64,000 nucleotides of DNA from Aliiroseovarius salicola (GTDB lineage: Bacteria > Pseudomonadota > Alphaproteobacteria > Rhodobacterales > Rhodobacteraceae). A program made the translations under genes and the position numbers. Positions 18,523 to 27,318 of this stretch are shown piece by piece. Each line of letters begins with the position of its first letter. Within the stretch, counting starts at the first letter, position 1. The notes beneath the pieces were generated by a model. The model saw only the letters and a list, made by a program, of their open reading frames with translations, was not told the origin of the DNA and did not search any database. The stretch covers positions 434,001 to 498,000 of the forward strand of contig NZ_JAQIIO010000002.1 of assembly GCF_027891095.1 (NCBI RefSeq). The letters run 5' to 3'.

Positions 18523-18850
18523 GCATGATTTCGCTTGGTCGCAAACAAAACCGGCAAGAACTGGCCCAAATGGCAAATGCGTTGCCATCGGCCTCTTGCA
18601 ATGGCGTTGTTGCGTGCCAATCTTCTACTCAGGCAAGCGCATTATCCCCGCGTTTTGCCGTGGTTCGTCGAAACCACAACCCTTCCCCTTCTTCTCCCCG
18701 GTCTCGGGCCTTCGGGCTTGAGCCGGGTTTCTTTTTCCGCCCGGAATTCGGTTGCGCAAACCCTCGCCCATTGCGCGGCGCGCACCTTGTATTGCGTCGG
18801 GTTAAACGCTCTATTTGCGTTACTCGCACAAACAATCAGGGCAGAAAAAC
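18523..18850 (+). other. intergenic stretch without a convincing gene
   Basis: This 328-bp stretch is crossed by open frames on both strands, but none has a ribosome binding site or protein-like composition. It contains one terminator-like hairpin (18697-18736) and presumably the promoter of the small lipoprotein gene at 18851. Confidence 0.6.
18697..18736 (+). terminator. terminator-like hairpin downstream of the pccB unit
   Basis: CCCGG (18697-18701) pairs with CCGGG (18723-18727); CTC (18703-18705) with GAG (18720-18722); and GCC (18708-18710) with GGC (18715-18717), giving an imperfect hairpin capped by TTCG-like sequence. TTTCTTTTT follows, as expected for a rho-independent terminator. 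Confidence 0.65.
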
Positions 18851-19048
18851 ATGCAAATCGGAAAACTTGTTGCAGGATTATGCTTCGCGGCTGCGCTGGC
18901 AGGATGCCAGTGGAATGATCTCGAACGCGCCGGCGCTGGCGCAGCGGCAGGCGCCGTCATTGCTGGCGTCTCAGACGGAAATGTCCTTACCGGAGCAGCC
19001 ATCGGCGCCGGTGCAGGGGCACTTTGCGACGACGTGGGCGCATGCTGA
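18851..19048 (+). CDS. small glycine/alanine-rich lipoprotein
   Basis: The 65-residue product has a lipoprotein signal with lipobox LAGC (Cys18). The mature part is only 47 residues and consists mainly of two AGA/GAAIGAGAG glycine-zipper-like segments separated by SDGNVLTG. Glycine-zipper lipoproteins of this type sit in the outer membrane, and their function is mostly unknown. The start at 18851 is chosen because it begins directly with the signal peptide; an upstream ATG at 18815 would bury it. Terminators lie on both sides, so it is a single-gene unit inside the pcc cluster. Confidence 0.75.
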   Translation: MQIGKLVAGLCFAAALAGCQWNDLERAGAGAAAGAVIAGVSDGNVLTGAAIGAGAGALCDDVGAC

Positions 19049-19106
19049 TCGTCTGATCCACACTGATACCAAGGTCGTGCACAGTGCAGCACGCCCATCG
19101 TACATG

Positions 19107-19140
19107 CCCACCAGAGGTTCGTCCTCTGGTGGGTTTTTTG
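19107..19140 (+). terminator. strong rho-independent terminator before pccA
   Basis: CCCACCAGAGG (19107-19117) pairs perfectly with CCTCTGGTGGG (19123-19133) around a 5-base TTCGT loop, followed by six T. It lies 58 bp after the lipoprotein stop and 52 bp before pccA. Confidence 0.92.
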
Positions 19141-19191
19141 TTGCCAATCTGCGGGGATGCGCCCTGCACACACATGAAGAAGGGACAGGAT

Positions 19192-21237
19192 ATGTTCAAT
19201 AAGATCCTGATTGCGAACCGGGGCGAGATTGCCTGCCGCGTGATCAAGACCGCCCGTAAAATGGGCATTGGGACCGTTGCGATTTACTCGGATGCGGACA
19301 AGAATGCGCTTCATGTGGAAATGGCCGATGAAGCCGTACACATCGGCCCGCCACCGGCCAACCAGTCATACATTGTCATCGACAAGGTGATGGATGCGGT
19401 CCGACAGACCGGTGCACAGGCCGTGCACCCGGGTTACGGATTCCTATCTGAAAACTCCAAGTTTGCCGAGGCGCTTGAAGCTGAAGGCGTGACCTTTGTT
19501 GGCCCGCCGAAAGGTGCCATTGAGGCGATGGGCGACAAGATTACTTCAAAGAAGATCGCACAGGACGCGGATGTGTCCACCGTTCCCGGCTATATGGGGT
19601 TGATTGAGGACGCTGAGGAAGCCGTGAAGATCTCGAACCAGGTCGGCTATCCGGTGATGATCAAGGCCTCCGCTGGCGGCGGCGGTAAGGGTATGCGGAT
19701 CGCATGGAATGATGACGAAGCGCGGGAAGGCTTCCAGTCCTCCAAGAACGAAGCGGCCAACAGCTTTGGTGACGACCGGATCTTCATCGAGAAATTTGTC
19801 ACCCAGCCACGTCACATCGAAATTCAGGTGCTCTGCGACAATCATGGGAATGGCGTGTATCTGGGCGAACGCGAATGCTCGATCCAGCGTCGCAACCAGA
19901 AAGTGGTGGAAGAGGCCCCGTCGCCGTTCCTTGACGAAGAGACGCGTCGAGCGATGGGCGAACAGGCTGTCGCACTGGCGAAAGCCGTGGGATATTCATC
20001 GGCTGGTACCGTGGAATTCATCGTTGATGGCGACAAGAACTTCTACTTCCTCGAAATGAACACCCGTCTGCAGGTGGAACACCCCGTGACCGAATTGATC
20101 ACCGGTGTTGACCTTGTGGAACAGATGGTTCGCGTTGCTGCAGGTGAAGAGCTGTCCATCACTCAGGATGATGTGAAGCTGAACGGCTGGGCCATTGAAA
20201 ACCGTCTATATGCTGAAGACCCGTATCGCGGCTTCCTGCCATCAATTGGTCGTCTGACCGCCTATCGTCCTCCGGCAGAGCGCGCCGCTGGTCCGCTTCT
20301 GGACAATGACAAGTGGCAGGGTGACGCCAAGACCGGCAAATATGCCGTGCGCAACGATACCGGCGTCTATGAAGGCGGCGAGATCAGCATGTATTATGAC
20401 CCGATGATCGCAAAGCTTTGCACATGGGCCCCGACCCGTGACGAAGCAATCGAAGCCATGCGCGTTGCTCTGGACAGTTTTGAGGTTGAAGGCATTGGTC
20501 ACAACCTGCCATTCCTCTCAGCTGTGATGGATCACCCGATCTTCATATCCGGTGACATGACGACTGCTTTCATCGAAGAGCAATACCCGGATGGATTTGA
20601 AGGGGTTGAACTCGGCGAAGACGCTTTGAAGCGTATCGCGGCCTCGGCTGCCGCTATGTATCGCGTTACCGAAATCCGCCGTACCCGCATCTCGGGCCGG
20701 ATGGATAACCACGAACGCAAGATTGGCAAGAATTGGGTTGTAACCCTGCAAGGCTTGGAATTTGCAGTGAAAACCAAAGCAGACAAAGAAGGCTGTACTG
20801 TCAAGTTTGATGATGGCAGCAAACTGCGTGTCGAAAGCAAGTGGACCCCGGGTGACAGTCTGGCCAAGCTTGAAGTGAGTGGTGAAAAATTGGTTCTGAA
20901 GGTGGACAAGATCACTTCGGGATTCCGTATGCGGAGCCGTGGCGCTGATCTTGATGTGCGCGTGCGCACCCCGCGCCAAGCCGAGCTTGCCCGCTTGATG
21001 CCTGAAAAGATTGCACCCGATACATCGAAAATGCTGCTCTGTCCGATGCCGGGCCTTGTTGTGAAAGTCGATGTGGAAGTGGGGCAGGACGTTCAGGAAG
21101 GCCAAGCCCTTTGCACCATCGAGGCGATGAAGATGGAAAACATCCTGCGCGCCGAGAAAAAGGGCAAAGTGTCCAAGATCAATGCAGGCGCGGGCGACAG
21201 CCTTGCCGTCGACGAAGTGATCATGGAGTTCGAATAA
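19192..21237 (+). CDS. pccA: propionyl-CoA carboxylase alpha subunit (biotin carboxylase and carrier)
   Basis: The 681-residue subunit begins MFNKILIANRGEIACRVI, the standard start of biotin carboxylases; the frame open upstream to 19084 crosses a terminator and is not used. The biotin carboxylase domain fills about residues 1-450, with the glycine-rich ATP loop KASAGGGGKGMR and the catalytic FLEMNTRLQVEHPVTE block. A linker domain follows, then the biotin carrier domain, whose EAMKM motif makes Lys647 the biotinylated residue. It carboxylates biotin for PccB. No TTTGCAAA site is visible in the 52 bp between the terminator and the start. Confidence 0.95.
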   Translation: MFNKILIANRGEIACRVIKTARKMGIGTVAIYSDADKNALHVEMADEAVHIGPPPANQSYIVIDKVMDAVRQTGAQAVHPGYGFLSENSKFAEALEAEGVTFVGPPKGAIEAMGDKITSKKIAQDADVSTVPGYMGLIEDAEEAVKISNQVGYPVMIKASAGGGGKGMRIAWNDDEAREGFQSSKNEAANSFGDDRIFIEKFVTQPRHIEIQVLCDNHGNGVYLGERECSIQRRNQKVVEEAPSPFLDEETRRAMGEQAVALAKAVGYSSAGTVEFIVDGDKNFYFLEMNTRLQVEHPVTELITGVDLVEQMVRVAAGEELSITQDDVKLNGWAIENRLYAEDPYRGFLPSIGRLTAYRPPAERAAGPLLDNDKWQGDAKTGKYAVRNDTGVYEGGEISMYYDPMIAKLCTWAPTRDEAIEAMRVALDSFEVEGIGHNLPFLSAVMDHPIFISGDMTTAFIEEQYPDGFEGVELGEDALKRIAASAAAMYRVTEIRRTRISGRMDNHERKIGKNWVVTLQGLEFAVKTKADKEGCTVKFDDGSKLRVESKWTPGDSLAKLEVSGEKLVLKVDKITSGFRMRSRGADLDVRVRTPRQAELARLMPEKIAPDTSKMLLCPMPGLVVKVDVEVGQDVQEGQALCTIEAMKMENILRAEKKGKVSKINAGAGDSLAVDEVIMEFE

Positions 21238-21240
21238 CCC

Positions 21241-21771
21241 ATGTTGGCCGCCGCCCGGCATATGCCAAACGGAGGAACGCTTTTAGCGTTTGCTGCCGTG
21301 ACGCTGCTGGGCGGCTGTGATCTGCACCAAGAGAGCAAACTTCGGGCCAGTCTTTCGGCATGGTTCCAACTGGGGGACACGCTCGCCTTTGCAAGCGGAC
21401 CGCGCTGTACCGCCGCGGTCTTTCGGGCACACAGCAATAAGGCCGGATTGGAACTTCCACTGGGCAAAAGCCCGTCCGATGCCCAACGCATTTATGGTTT
21501 GAAGGGGCGGGCCGGGATCCAGATGGAGGGGGTCTCGCCACATCAGATGACCGAAACGATGTTGAGGGCCAATGATGGTTGGTTCGGCAAACACGCGTTG
21601 GCCGCAGTGGCTCAAGTTGGCCCTTGTATCAATAGGGACATCGAGGCCGGGTTCCATGCGGCCATGACGCGCCCCGGTGCGCTTCTGGCCTACTCGGCCG
21701 AACTTGATGGGGTCATGGTGCTCGACCCGGTCGATCGCAAACTGTTTTTCGCCGCAGGGGATACCTACTGA
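21241..21771 (+). CDS. putative lipoprotein in the pcc cluster
   Basis: The 176-residue product starts 3 bp after pccA. Residues 12-26 form a hydrophobic stretch ending in a lipobox-like LLGGC, which suggests Cys26 is lipidated. The mature region contains LGDTLAFASGPRCTAA and a C-terminal VMVLDPVDRKLFFAAGD segment. I do not recognise a family. Being sandwiched between pccA and the mutase gene on one transcript, it is a second envelope-directed protein of unknown role in this metabolic cluster. Confidence 0.7.
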   Translation: MLAAARHMPNGGTLLAFAAVTLLGGCDLHQESKLRASLSAWFQLGDTLAFASGPRCTAAVFRAHSNKAGLELPLGKSPSDAQRIYGLKGRAGIQMEGVSPHQMTETMLRANDGWFGKHALAAVAQVGPCINRDIEAGFHAAMTRPGALLAYSAELDGVMVLDPVDRKLFFAAGDTY

Positions 21772-21832
21772 TCCCGTGGCAACAATGAACTGAATATGCC
21801 CGCCAGACCGGGTTGAGAAAAAGGATGACGCC

Positions 21833-23959
21833 ATGAGCGATACAGCGAAGTGGAAAGAGCTGGCCGAGAAGGAGCTGCGCGGTCGCGCGCTCGACGATCT
21901 CAACTGGGAAACCTTGGAAGGCATTGATGTAAAACCGCTTTATACGGCGGATGACACCAAGGATCTGGACCATATGGGCACGTTGCCTGGCTTTGGTCCC
22001 TTCACCCGTGGCGTGAAGGCCACCATGTATGCGGGCCGTCCCTGGACCATCCGCCAATATGCCGGTTTCTCAACCGCTGAGGAAAGCAACGCGTTCTACC
22101 GCCGCAATCTGGCCGCCGGTCAGCAAGGCGTGTCCGTTGCTTTCGACCTTGCCACCCACCGGGGCTATGACAGCGATCACCCCCGCGTTGTCGGTGACGT
22201 GGGGAAGGCCGGTGTGGCGATCGACAGCGTTGAGGACATGAAGATCCTTTTCGATGGCATCCCGTTGGATAAGGTTTCGGTTTCGATGACCATGAACGGC
22301 GCGGTGATTCCGATCCTCGCGAGCTTCATCGTGGCTGGTCAGGAACAGGGTCATGACAAGGGCTTGCTTGCCGGCACCATTCAGAATGACATTCTGAAAG
22401 AGTTCATGGTGCGCAACACCTATATCTATCCGCCCGAACCCTCGATGCGGATAATCTCGGACATCATCGAATACACCTCGAATGAAATGCCGAAGTTCAA
22501 CTCGATCTCGATTTCTGGCTACCACATGCAGGAAGCGGGCGCGAACCTTGTACAGGAGCTGGCCTACACACTCGCTGACGGCCGTGAATATGTGCGTGCG
22601 GCCATCGAAGCCGGCATGGACGTAGACAAGTTTGCAGGGCGTCTGTCGTTCTTCTTTGCCATCGGCATGAACTTCTTCATGGAAGCCGCCAAACTGCGCG
22701 CGGCCCGCACCCTATGGCACCGCGTGATGAGTGAGTTTGGCGCGAAATCCGAACGTTCAAAAATGCTGCGCACCCACTGCCAGACCTCGGGCGTGTCTTT
22801 GCAGGAACAGGACCCCTATAACAACGTGATCCGCACAGCTTACGAAGCCATGTCGGCCGCTCTCGGCGGCACCCAATCGCTGCACACCAATGCGTTGGAT
22901 GAAGCGATTGCGCTGCCTACCGATTTCTCGGCCCGGATTGCGCGCAACACCCAGATCATCCTGCAAGAAGAAACCGGCGTGACAAATGTGGTCGACCCGC
23001 TGGCAGGTTCTTACTACGTGGAAAGTCTGACCGACGAGCTGATCAACAAAGCCTGGGCTTTGATGGAAGAGGTCGAGGAAATGGGTGGCATGACCAAGGC
23101 CGTGGCCTCGGGGATGCCCAAGCTGCGCATCGAAGAAAGTGCTGCCAAACGTCAGGCGATGATCGACAAGGGTGACGAAGTCATTGTTGGCGTGAATAAG
23201 CACAAACTCGAAAAAGAAGATCCCATCGACATTCTTGACGTGGACAATATGGCCGTGCGTGACAGCCAGATTGCCCGCCTTGAAAATATCCGCGCAACCC
23301 GTGACGAGGCTGCATGTCAGGCTGCCCTTGACGAACTGTCCCGCCGTTCGAAAGAAGGCGGTAACCTGCTCGAGGCGGCTGTTGAAGCTGCCCGCACCCG
23401 CGCCTCAGTCGGAGAAATCAGCATGGCAATGGAAAAGGAATTTGGTCGTCACCGCGCCGAAGTGAAGACATTGGCTGGTGTTTACGGTGCCGCTTACGAA
23501 GGTGATGAGGGCTTTGCTCAGATCCAGAAATCCGTCGAAGCCTTTGCCGAGGCCGAAGGCCGTCGCCCCCGGATGCTCGTTGTGAAAATGGGCCAGGACG
23601 GCCATGACCGCGGTGCCAAGGTGATTGCCACCGCCTTTGCCGACATCGGCTTTGATGTGGACGTAGGCCCGCTTTTCCAAACCCCGGATGAGGCCGCTCA
23701 GGACGCCATCGACAACGATGTGCATATCGTTGGGATTTCGTCACAGGCCGCCGGTCACAAGACGCTCGCACCGCAGCTGGTTCAAGCTCTGAAAGAGCAG
23801 GGCGCCGAGGATATCATCGTGATTTGTGGCGGAGTGATCCCGCAGCAAGACTACGACTACCTTTATGAAAATGGTGTCAAAGCCATTTTTGGTCCGGGCA
23901 CGAACATTCCGGAAGCAGCTGAAAAAGTGCTTCAGATCGTGCGCGACGTGCGCAGCTGA
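21833..23959 (+). CDS. scpA: methylmalonyl-CoA mutase
   Basis: The 708-residue enzyme rearranges (R)-methylmalonyl-CoA to succinyl-CoA using adenosylcobalamin. The catalytic TIM-barrel half includes [21 protein letters not shown], and the C-terminal B12 domain has the base-off motif DGHDRG with His591 as the cobalt ligand, followed by [12 protein letters not shown] and ICGGVIP. Both domains are present in one chain, as in ScpA-type homodimeric mutases. It completes the route from propionyl-CoA to the citric acid cycle begun by PccBA. The epimerase gene is not in the window. A GGATG-type ribosome binding site (AAAAAGGA) precedes the start. Confidence 0.95.
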   Translation: MSDTAKWKELAEKELRGRALDDLNWETLEGIDVKPLYTADDTKDLDHMGTLPGFGPFTRGVKATMYAGRPWTIRQYAGFSTAEESNAFYRRNLAAGQQGVSVAFDLATHRGYDSDHPRVVGDVGKAGVAIDSVEDMKILFDGIPLDKVSVSMTMNGAVIPILASFIVAGQEQGHDKGLLAGTIQNDILKEFMVRNTYIYPPEPSMRIISDIIEYTSNEMPKFNSISISGYHMQEAGANLVQELAYTLADGREYVRAAIEAGMDVDKFAGRLSFFFAIGMNFFMEAAKLRAARTLWHRVMSEFGAKSERSKMLRTHCQTSGVSLQEQDPYNNVIRTAYEAMSAALGGTQSLHTNALDEAIALPTDFSARIARNTQIILQEETGVTNVVDPLAGSYYVESLTDELINKAWALMEEVEEMGGMTKAVASGMPKLRIEESAAKRQAMIDKGDEVIVGVNKHKLEKEDPIDILDVDNMAVRDSQIARLENIRATRDEAACQAALDELSRRSKEGGNLLEAAVEAARTRASVGEISMAMEKEFGRHRAEVKTLAGVYGAAYEGDEGFAQIQKSVEAFAEAEGRRPRMLVVKMGQDGHDRGAKVIATAFADIGFDVDVGPLFQTPDEAAQDAIDNDVHIVGISSQAAGHKTLAPQLVQALKEQGAEDIIVICGGVIPQQDYDYLYENGVKAIFGPGTNIPEAAEKVLQIVRDVRS

Positions 23960-23971
23960 TCCAAGAATAAG

Positions 23972-24061
23972 GCCACTTTTCAAGTGTCCTACAGACCTTT
24001 CGTGGTCTGCCTGGCGTCCACTCCCGTCCCCCGGGGGTGGACGTATTTGGTTCAAAGTGGC
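23972..24061. other. three-way-junction inverted-repeat structure after the mutase gene
   Basis: GCCACTTT (23972-23979) pairs with AAAGTGGC (24054-24061), enclosing two hairpins: CAGACC/GGTCTG (23992-23997 with 24004-24009) and an 11-bp stem CGTCCACTCCC with GGGGGTGGACG (24015-24025 with 24033-24043, one G-U pair). The element starts 13 bp after the mutase stop and has no U-tract. It could be an mRNA 3' end, a small RNA, or a protein-binding DNA cruciform. Confidence 0.6.
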
Positions 24062-24141
24062 TACTGAGATAAACACATAAACCACTTGCGATCATTACAA
24101 TTTCCCGCCAGCCTTTATCTCGGACCGAATGGAGGATTTCC

Positions 24142-24756
24142 ATGGCGTTGGGAGCCATCGACCACCTTGTTGTTTCCTCTGCGACGCTTGCTGAAGGCGT
24201 GGCCTATGTTGAAGAGACATTGGGCATGCCAATGGCAGGGGGCGGTGAACATCCTCGTATGGGAACCCATAACAGGCTGCTCTCGCTTGGGCCGGACACC
24301 TATCTCGAAGTCATTTCCGTCAATCCCGCTGCATCGCGCCCAGATCATGCGCGCTGGTTCGATCTGGACTATTTCAGAGGGGACGCACGCCTAACCAACT
24401 GGGCGGTCCGGGTTCCGAATATCGAAGAGGCCTTGCATCGCGCCCCCGAAGGAACAGGAGATATCTTGCAGTTGGAACGAGGCGATTATCGCTGGCAGAT
24501 GGCGGTGCCGGAGGATGGGCGCCTTCCGTTTGGTGGATGTGCCCCAGGGGTGTTGTCATGGCAGTCTGAAGATCCTGCTCCGGGCTTGCCGGATCAAGGT
24601 TTGCGCCTTGTTGCGTTGGAAATCACTCATCCAGAGGCCGAGGCGCTGTCTGTAGCGCTCATGCCGCTGGTGATCGACACGCGCCTCACGCTGCATTCGG
24701 GAGAGCCAGGGATTGCGGCCTGGATCGATACTCCTAATGGAATGGTGAAACTGTGA
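24142..24756 (+). CDS. VOC (glyoxalase-like) family protein
   Basis: The 204-residue protein begins ALGAIDHLVVSSATLAEGVAYVEETLG, the typical opening of a glyoxalase-like domain with the metal-ligand His at residue 8. Later strands (NRLLSLGPDTYLEVISVNP) provide the paired beta-alpha-beta units. Members of this family include metal-dependent lyases, dioxygenases and isomerases, so the reaction is not predictable; a role as methylmalonyl-CoA epimerase is unlikely given the sequence. It overlaps the next gene by GTGA. Confidence 0.8.
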   Translation: MALGAIDHLVVSSATLAEGVAYVEETLGMPMAGGGEHPRMGTHNRLLSLGPDTYLEVISVNPAASRPDHARWFDLDYFRGDARLTNWAVRVPNIEEALHRAPEGTGDILQLERGDYRWQMAVPEDGRLPFGGCAPGVLSWQSEDPAPGLPDQGLRLVALEITHPEAEALSVALMPLVIDTRLTLHSGEPGIAAWIDTPNGMVKL

Positions 24757-25226
24757 TCCGTGTGGCCACTGCCGATGATGCAACGGCCATCCGGTCCCTT
24801 TGGAACATCGCCATCCGCGAGACCCTGATCACCTTCAACAGCACCGAAAAGACGCTCGAAGACGTGCGGGCCACTATTGAAATCAACGACGTCACTTTTG
24901 TTGCAGAAGAGGCTGGAGAGGTGATTGGCTATGCCTCATATGCTCCGTTTCGGGGCGGGGTTGGATATGCACATACCAAGGAACATTCGGTCATGTTGGC
25001 GGAAGCGGCCCGGGGAAGAGGGGTTGGACGTGCGCTCATGCGGGCCATCGAGGCCCATGCCCGCGCCAATAAGGTGCATTCCCTTATTGCTGGGATCTCC
25101 GCCGCTAATCCAATGGGCGAGCCGTTTCATGCGGCCCTTGGGTTTGTAAAGGTGGGGGTGATCCCCGAGGCCGGACAAAAATTTAACACCTGGCATGACC
25201 TGGTGTTGATGCAGAAGCGCCTTTGA
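24753..25226 (+). CDS. GNAT family N-acetyltransferase
   Basis: The 157-residue protein is a single GNAT domain: IRVATADDATAIRSLWN at the start, central strand VIGYASYAPF, acetyl-CoA loop AARGRGVGRALM, and a C-terminal FHAALGFVKVGVIPEAG. This resembles phosphinothricin-type acetyltransferases. The start is GTG within the GTGA overlap with the VOC gene, implying translational coupling. The acceptor is unknown. Confidence 0.85.
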   Translation: MIRVATADDATAIRSLWNIAIRETLITFNSTEKTLEDVRATIEINDVTFVAEEAGEVIGYASYAPFRGGVGYAHTKEHSVMLAEAARGRGVGRALMRAIEAHARANKVHSLIAGISAANPMGEPFHAALGFVKVGVIPEAGQKFNTWHDLVLMQKRL

Positions 25227-25257
25227 AGGCGGGCACCTCTGCTGATCTGCGGCAGGA

Positions 25258-26433
25258 TTAAACCTTCTCTTCTGCGTCCGGATTGCCGGCTAGGTAAAGC
25301 ACGGCAAACCCGATAACGGCGGACAGACCAGAGGCCAGAAGAACCCCCAGACGCACATCATTCATCAGGGTTGGGTCAGAGAAGCTCAGACCACCAATGA
25401 AGAGCGACATGGTAAATCCGATCCCCGCCAGCGCCGATACTCCATAGATATGACGCCAGTTCACCCCATGCGGTAGATGTGCTCGACCTGATTTTACCGT
25501 CAGCCAGGTCAGACCGAAGACGCCAACCTGTTTGCCAAGGATCAAACCCGCCGCGATGCCCAGCGGAACGGGAGCCATCAAAGCCGCGAGTGACATGCCT
25601 TCGAAGCTTACCCCCGCATTGGCGAAAGCAAAAATTGGTACAATCAGAAAGAAGACGTAGGGCATTAAGGCATGTTCCAGAGCATGCAAAGGCGACTTGC
25701 CCCACTTGTCCGTAAGCGGCACGAAAAAGGCGGTGGCAACGCCTGCCAGCGTGGCGTGTACGCCTGATTTCAAAACCAGAACCCACAGCACCACACCCAG
25801 CATCAGGATAGGGGCTACGCGGTGTACTTTTTTCATGTTCAACCAGCCCATCAATGCCAAAGGCACCAAGGCATAGAGTAGATACGAGATCTTCAATTCG
25901 GCCGTGTAGAATAGTGCAATAACCACAATTGCACCCAAGTCATCTAGAATTGCCAGCGTAAGCAGAAACACTTTAAGCGCAGTGGGCGCACGTTTGCCCA
26001 GAAGCGCGAGGACCCCAAGCGCAAAGGCAATGTCGGTGGCTGCAGGAATGGCCCAGCCACCCAAGGTGGAGGGATTTGACCAGTTGATCGCTGCATAGAT
26101 CAGAGCAGGCAACGCCATGCCACCGACTGCAGCCATGCCCGGAAGAACCACATCCCTCGGATTTTTCAGCTTCCCTTCCAGCATTTCGCGCTTCAACTCC
26201 AGCCCGATCAGAAAGAAAAACACGGCCATCAATCCGTCATTCACCCACAGAAGAATAGGTTTCGAAAGACCGTCACCGTTGATGAGAACAGACAGTTTGG
26301 CATCAAAAAGGGCTGTGAATACCTCCGCAACAGGTGAGTTTGCTGCGATAAGTGCGGCAACCGCCGAGAGCATCAGAATGATGCCTCCGGCCGCGTCATG
26401 GCGGAAGAAGGTGTCGATGAAACGAGTAAGCAC
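25258..26433 (-). CDS. nhaA: Na+/H+ antiporter NhaA (first copy)
   Basis: The 391-residue membrane protein matches NhaA: FLIGLELKREMLEG, the discontinuous-helix region with the paired aspartates in LALAILDDLGAIVVIA, and AGIGFTMSLFIGGLSF near the C-terminus. It exchanges external protons for internal sodium, for pH and salt control. It is convergent with the GNAT gene and divergent from the DjlA-type gene. A second, longer NhaA (54297-55616) occurs in the window; the two are clearly different in sequence and not a recent duplication. Confidence 0.95.
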   Translation of the reverse strand: MLTRFIDTFFRHDAAGGIILMLSAVAALIAANSPVAEVFTALFDAKLSVLINGDGLSKPILLWVNDGLMAVFFFLIGLELKREMLEGKLKNPRDVVLPGMAAVGGMALPALIYAAINWSNPSTLGGWAIPAATDIAFALGVLALLGKRAPTALKVFLLTLAILDDLGAIVVIALFYTAELKISYLLYALVPLALMGWLNMKKVHRVAPILMLGVVLWVLVLKSGVHATLAGVATAFFVPLTDKWGKSPLHALEHALMPYVFFLIVPIFAFANAGVSFEGMSLAALMAPVPLGIAAGLILGKQVGVFGLTWLTVKSGRAHLPHGVNWRHIYGVSALAGIGFTMSLFIGGLSFSDPTLMNDVRLGVLLASGLSAVIGFAVLYLAGNPDAEEKV

Positions 26434-26612
26434 TGAAAATCCCGATTATTTGTGTTGAGTTTGGTTGTATTTAAGAAACATCCGGGGCGGTTCAAGTCAA
26501 CAATCCCTTTTATTGCCGCATAACCTTGTCGTACCCTTCCCGCGCCCGTATTTCTCTTGTGCCAGCGGCCTTTACGCTCGTTATTGCGCTGCGAAGCGTG
26601 TAGGAAGAACAC

Positions 26613-27314
26613 ATGTCAATCTGGTCCCGCATATCCGATGCGCTGTCCGCGCTGGCCCAAGGTGAAAGCCTGTCTGATGTGTTTGCGCATCTGCGTACGC
26701 CGCCAGAACGCTCTGCCGGCTTTGCCATTGCTGTGATCGCCCTCGGGGCGAAGATGGCCAAGGCCGATGGGCTTGTGACCCGAGATGAGGTTTCCGCCTT
26801 CCGTGAAGTGTTCACCATTCCGCGCGACGAGGAAAAGCAGGCGGCGAAAGTGTTCAACCTCGCCCGCACTGACGTGGCGGGTTTTGAGCTTTATGCAAAA
26901 CGCATTGCCGACATGTTCGGCCCAGAAGACCCTGCGCTTTGTGACCTGATGGAAGGGCTGTTCTTCATTGCTTTGGCAGACGGGGAATATCACCCCAACG
27001 AAGATGAATTCCTGACCCATGTGGCCGGCATTTTCGGCATGCCTGATGAGAAGTTTCACGCCCTGCGCGCCCGTTTCGTGCCGGACGCCGAACCATGCCC
27101 CTACACGGTGCTGGGCGTGGCAAAAGACATGACCCTCGAAGAGATCCGCAAAGTCTGGCGTCAAGAAGTGCGCGACAGCCACCCTGACGTGATGCTGGCG
27201 CGTGGGGTTCCGGAAGAGGCGATTAAGCTGGCTGAAAAGCGCCTGATCGCCGTGAACCGCGCCTGGGAAGAGATCAATGCGCGACAGGCGACGTCCAAGA
27301 AGAACGGGGACTGA
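26613..27314 (+). CDS. DjlA-type TerB/DnaJ-domain co-chaperone
   Basis: The 233-residue protein has a TerB-like domain (about residues 35-155, AVIALGAKMAKADGLVTRDEV and FFIALADGEYHPNEDEF repeats) followed by a C-terminal J domain (about 165-228) with the hallmark HPD in SHPDVM. That combination is typical of DjlA. DjlA of enterobacteria has an N-terminal membrane anchor, whereas this one lacks a clear transmembrane segment. It should stimulate DnaK ATPase. It is followed 4 bp later by the EEP-family gene. Confidence 0.85.
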   Translation: MSIWSRISDALSALAQGESLSDVFAHLRTPPERSAGFAIAVIALGAKMAKADGLVTRDEVSAFREVFTIPRDEEKQAAKVFNLARTDVAGFELYAKRIADMFGPEDPALCDLMEGLFFIALADGEYHPNEDEFLTHVAGIFGMPDEKFHALRARFVPDAEPCPYTVLGVAKDMTLEEIRKVWRQEVRDSHPDVMLARGVPEEAIKLAEKRLIAVNRAWEEINARQATSKKNGD

Positions 27315-27318
27315 TCCC

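Noticed and set aside
18525-19202. 225-codon open frame covering the intergenic region and the small lipoprotein
   Set aside because: It runs through two terminators and into pccA, has low-complexity sequence, and conflicts with the lipoprotein frame that has a clear signal peptide.
24015-24043. The 11-bp hairpin read alone as a rho-independent terminator
   Set aside because: No U-tract follows on either strand; it is better described as one arm of the larger three-way structure.
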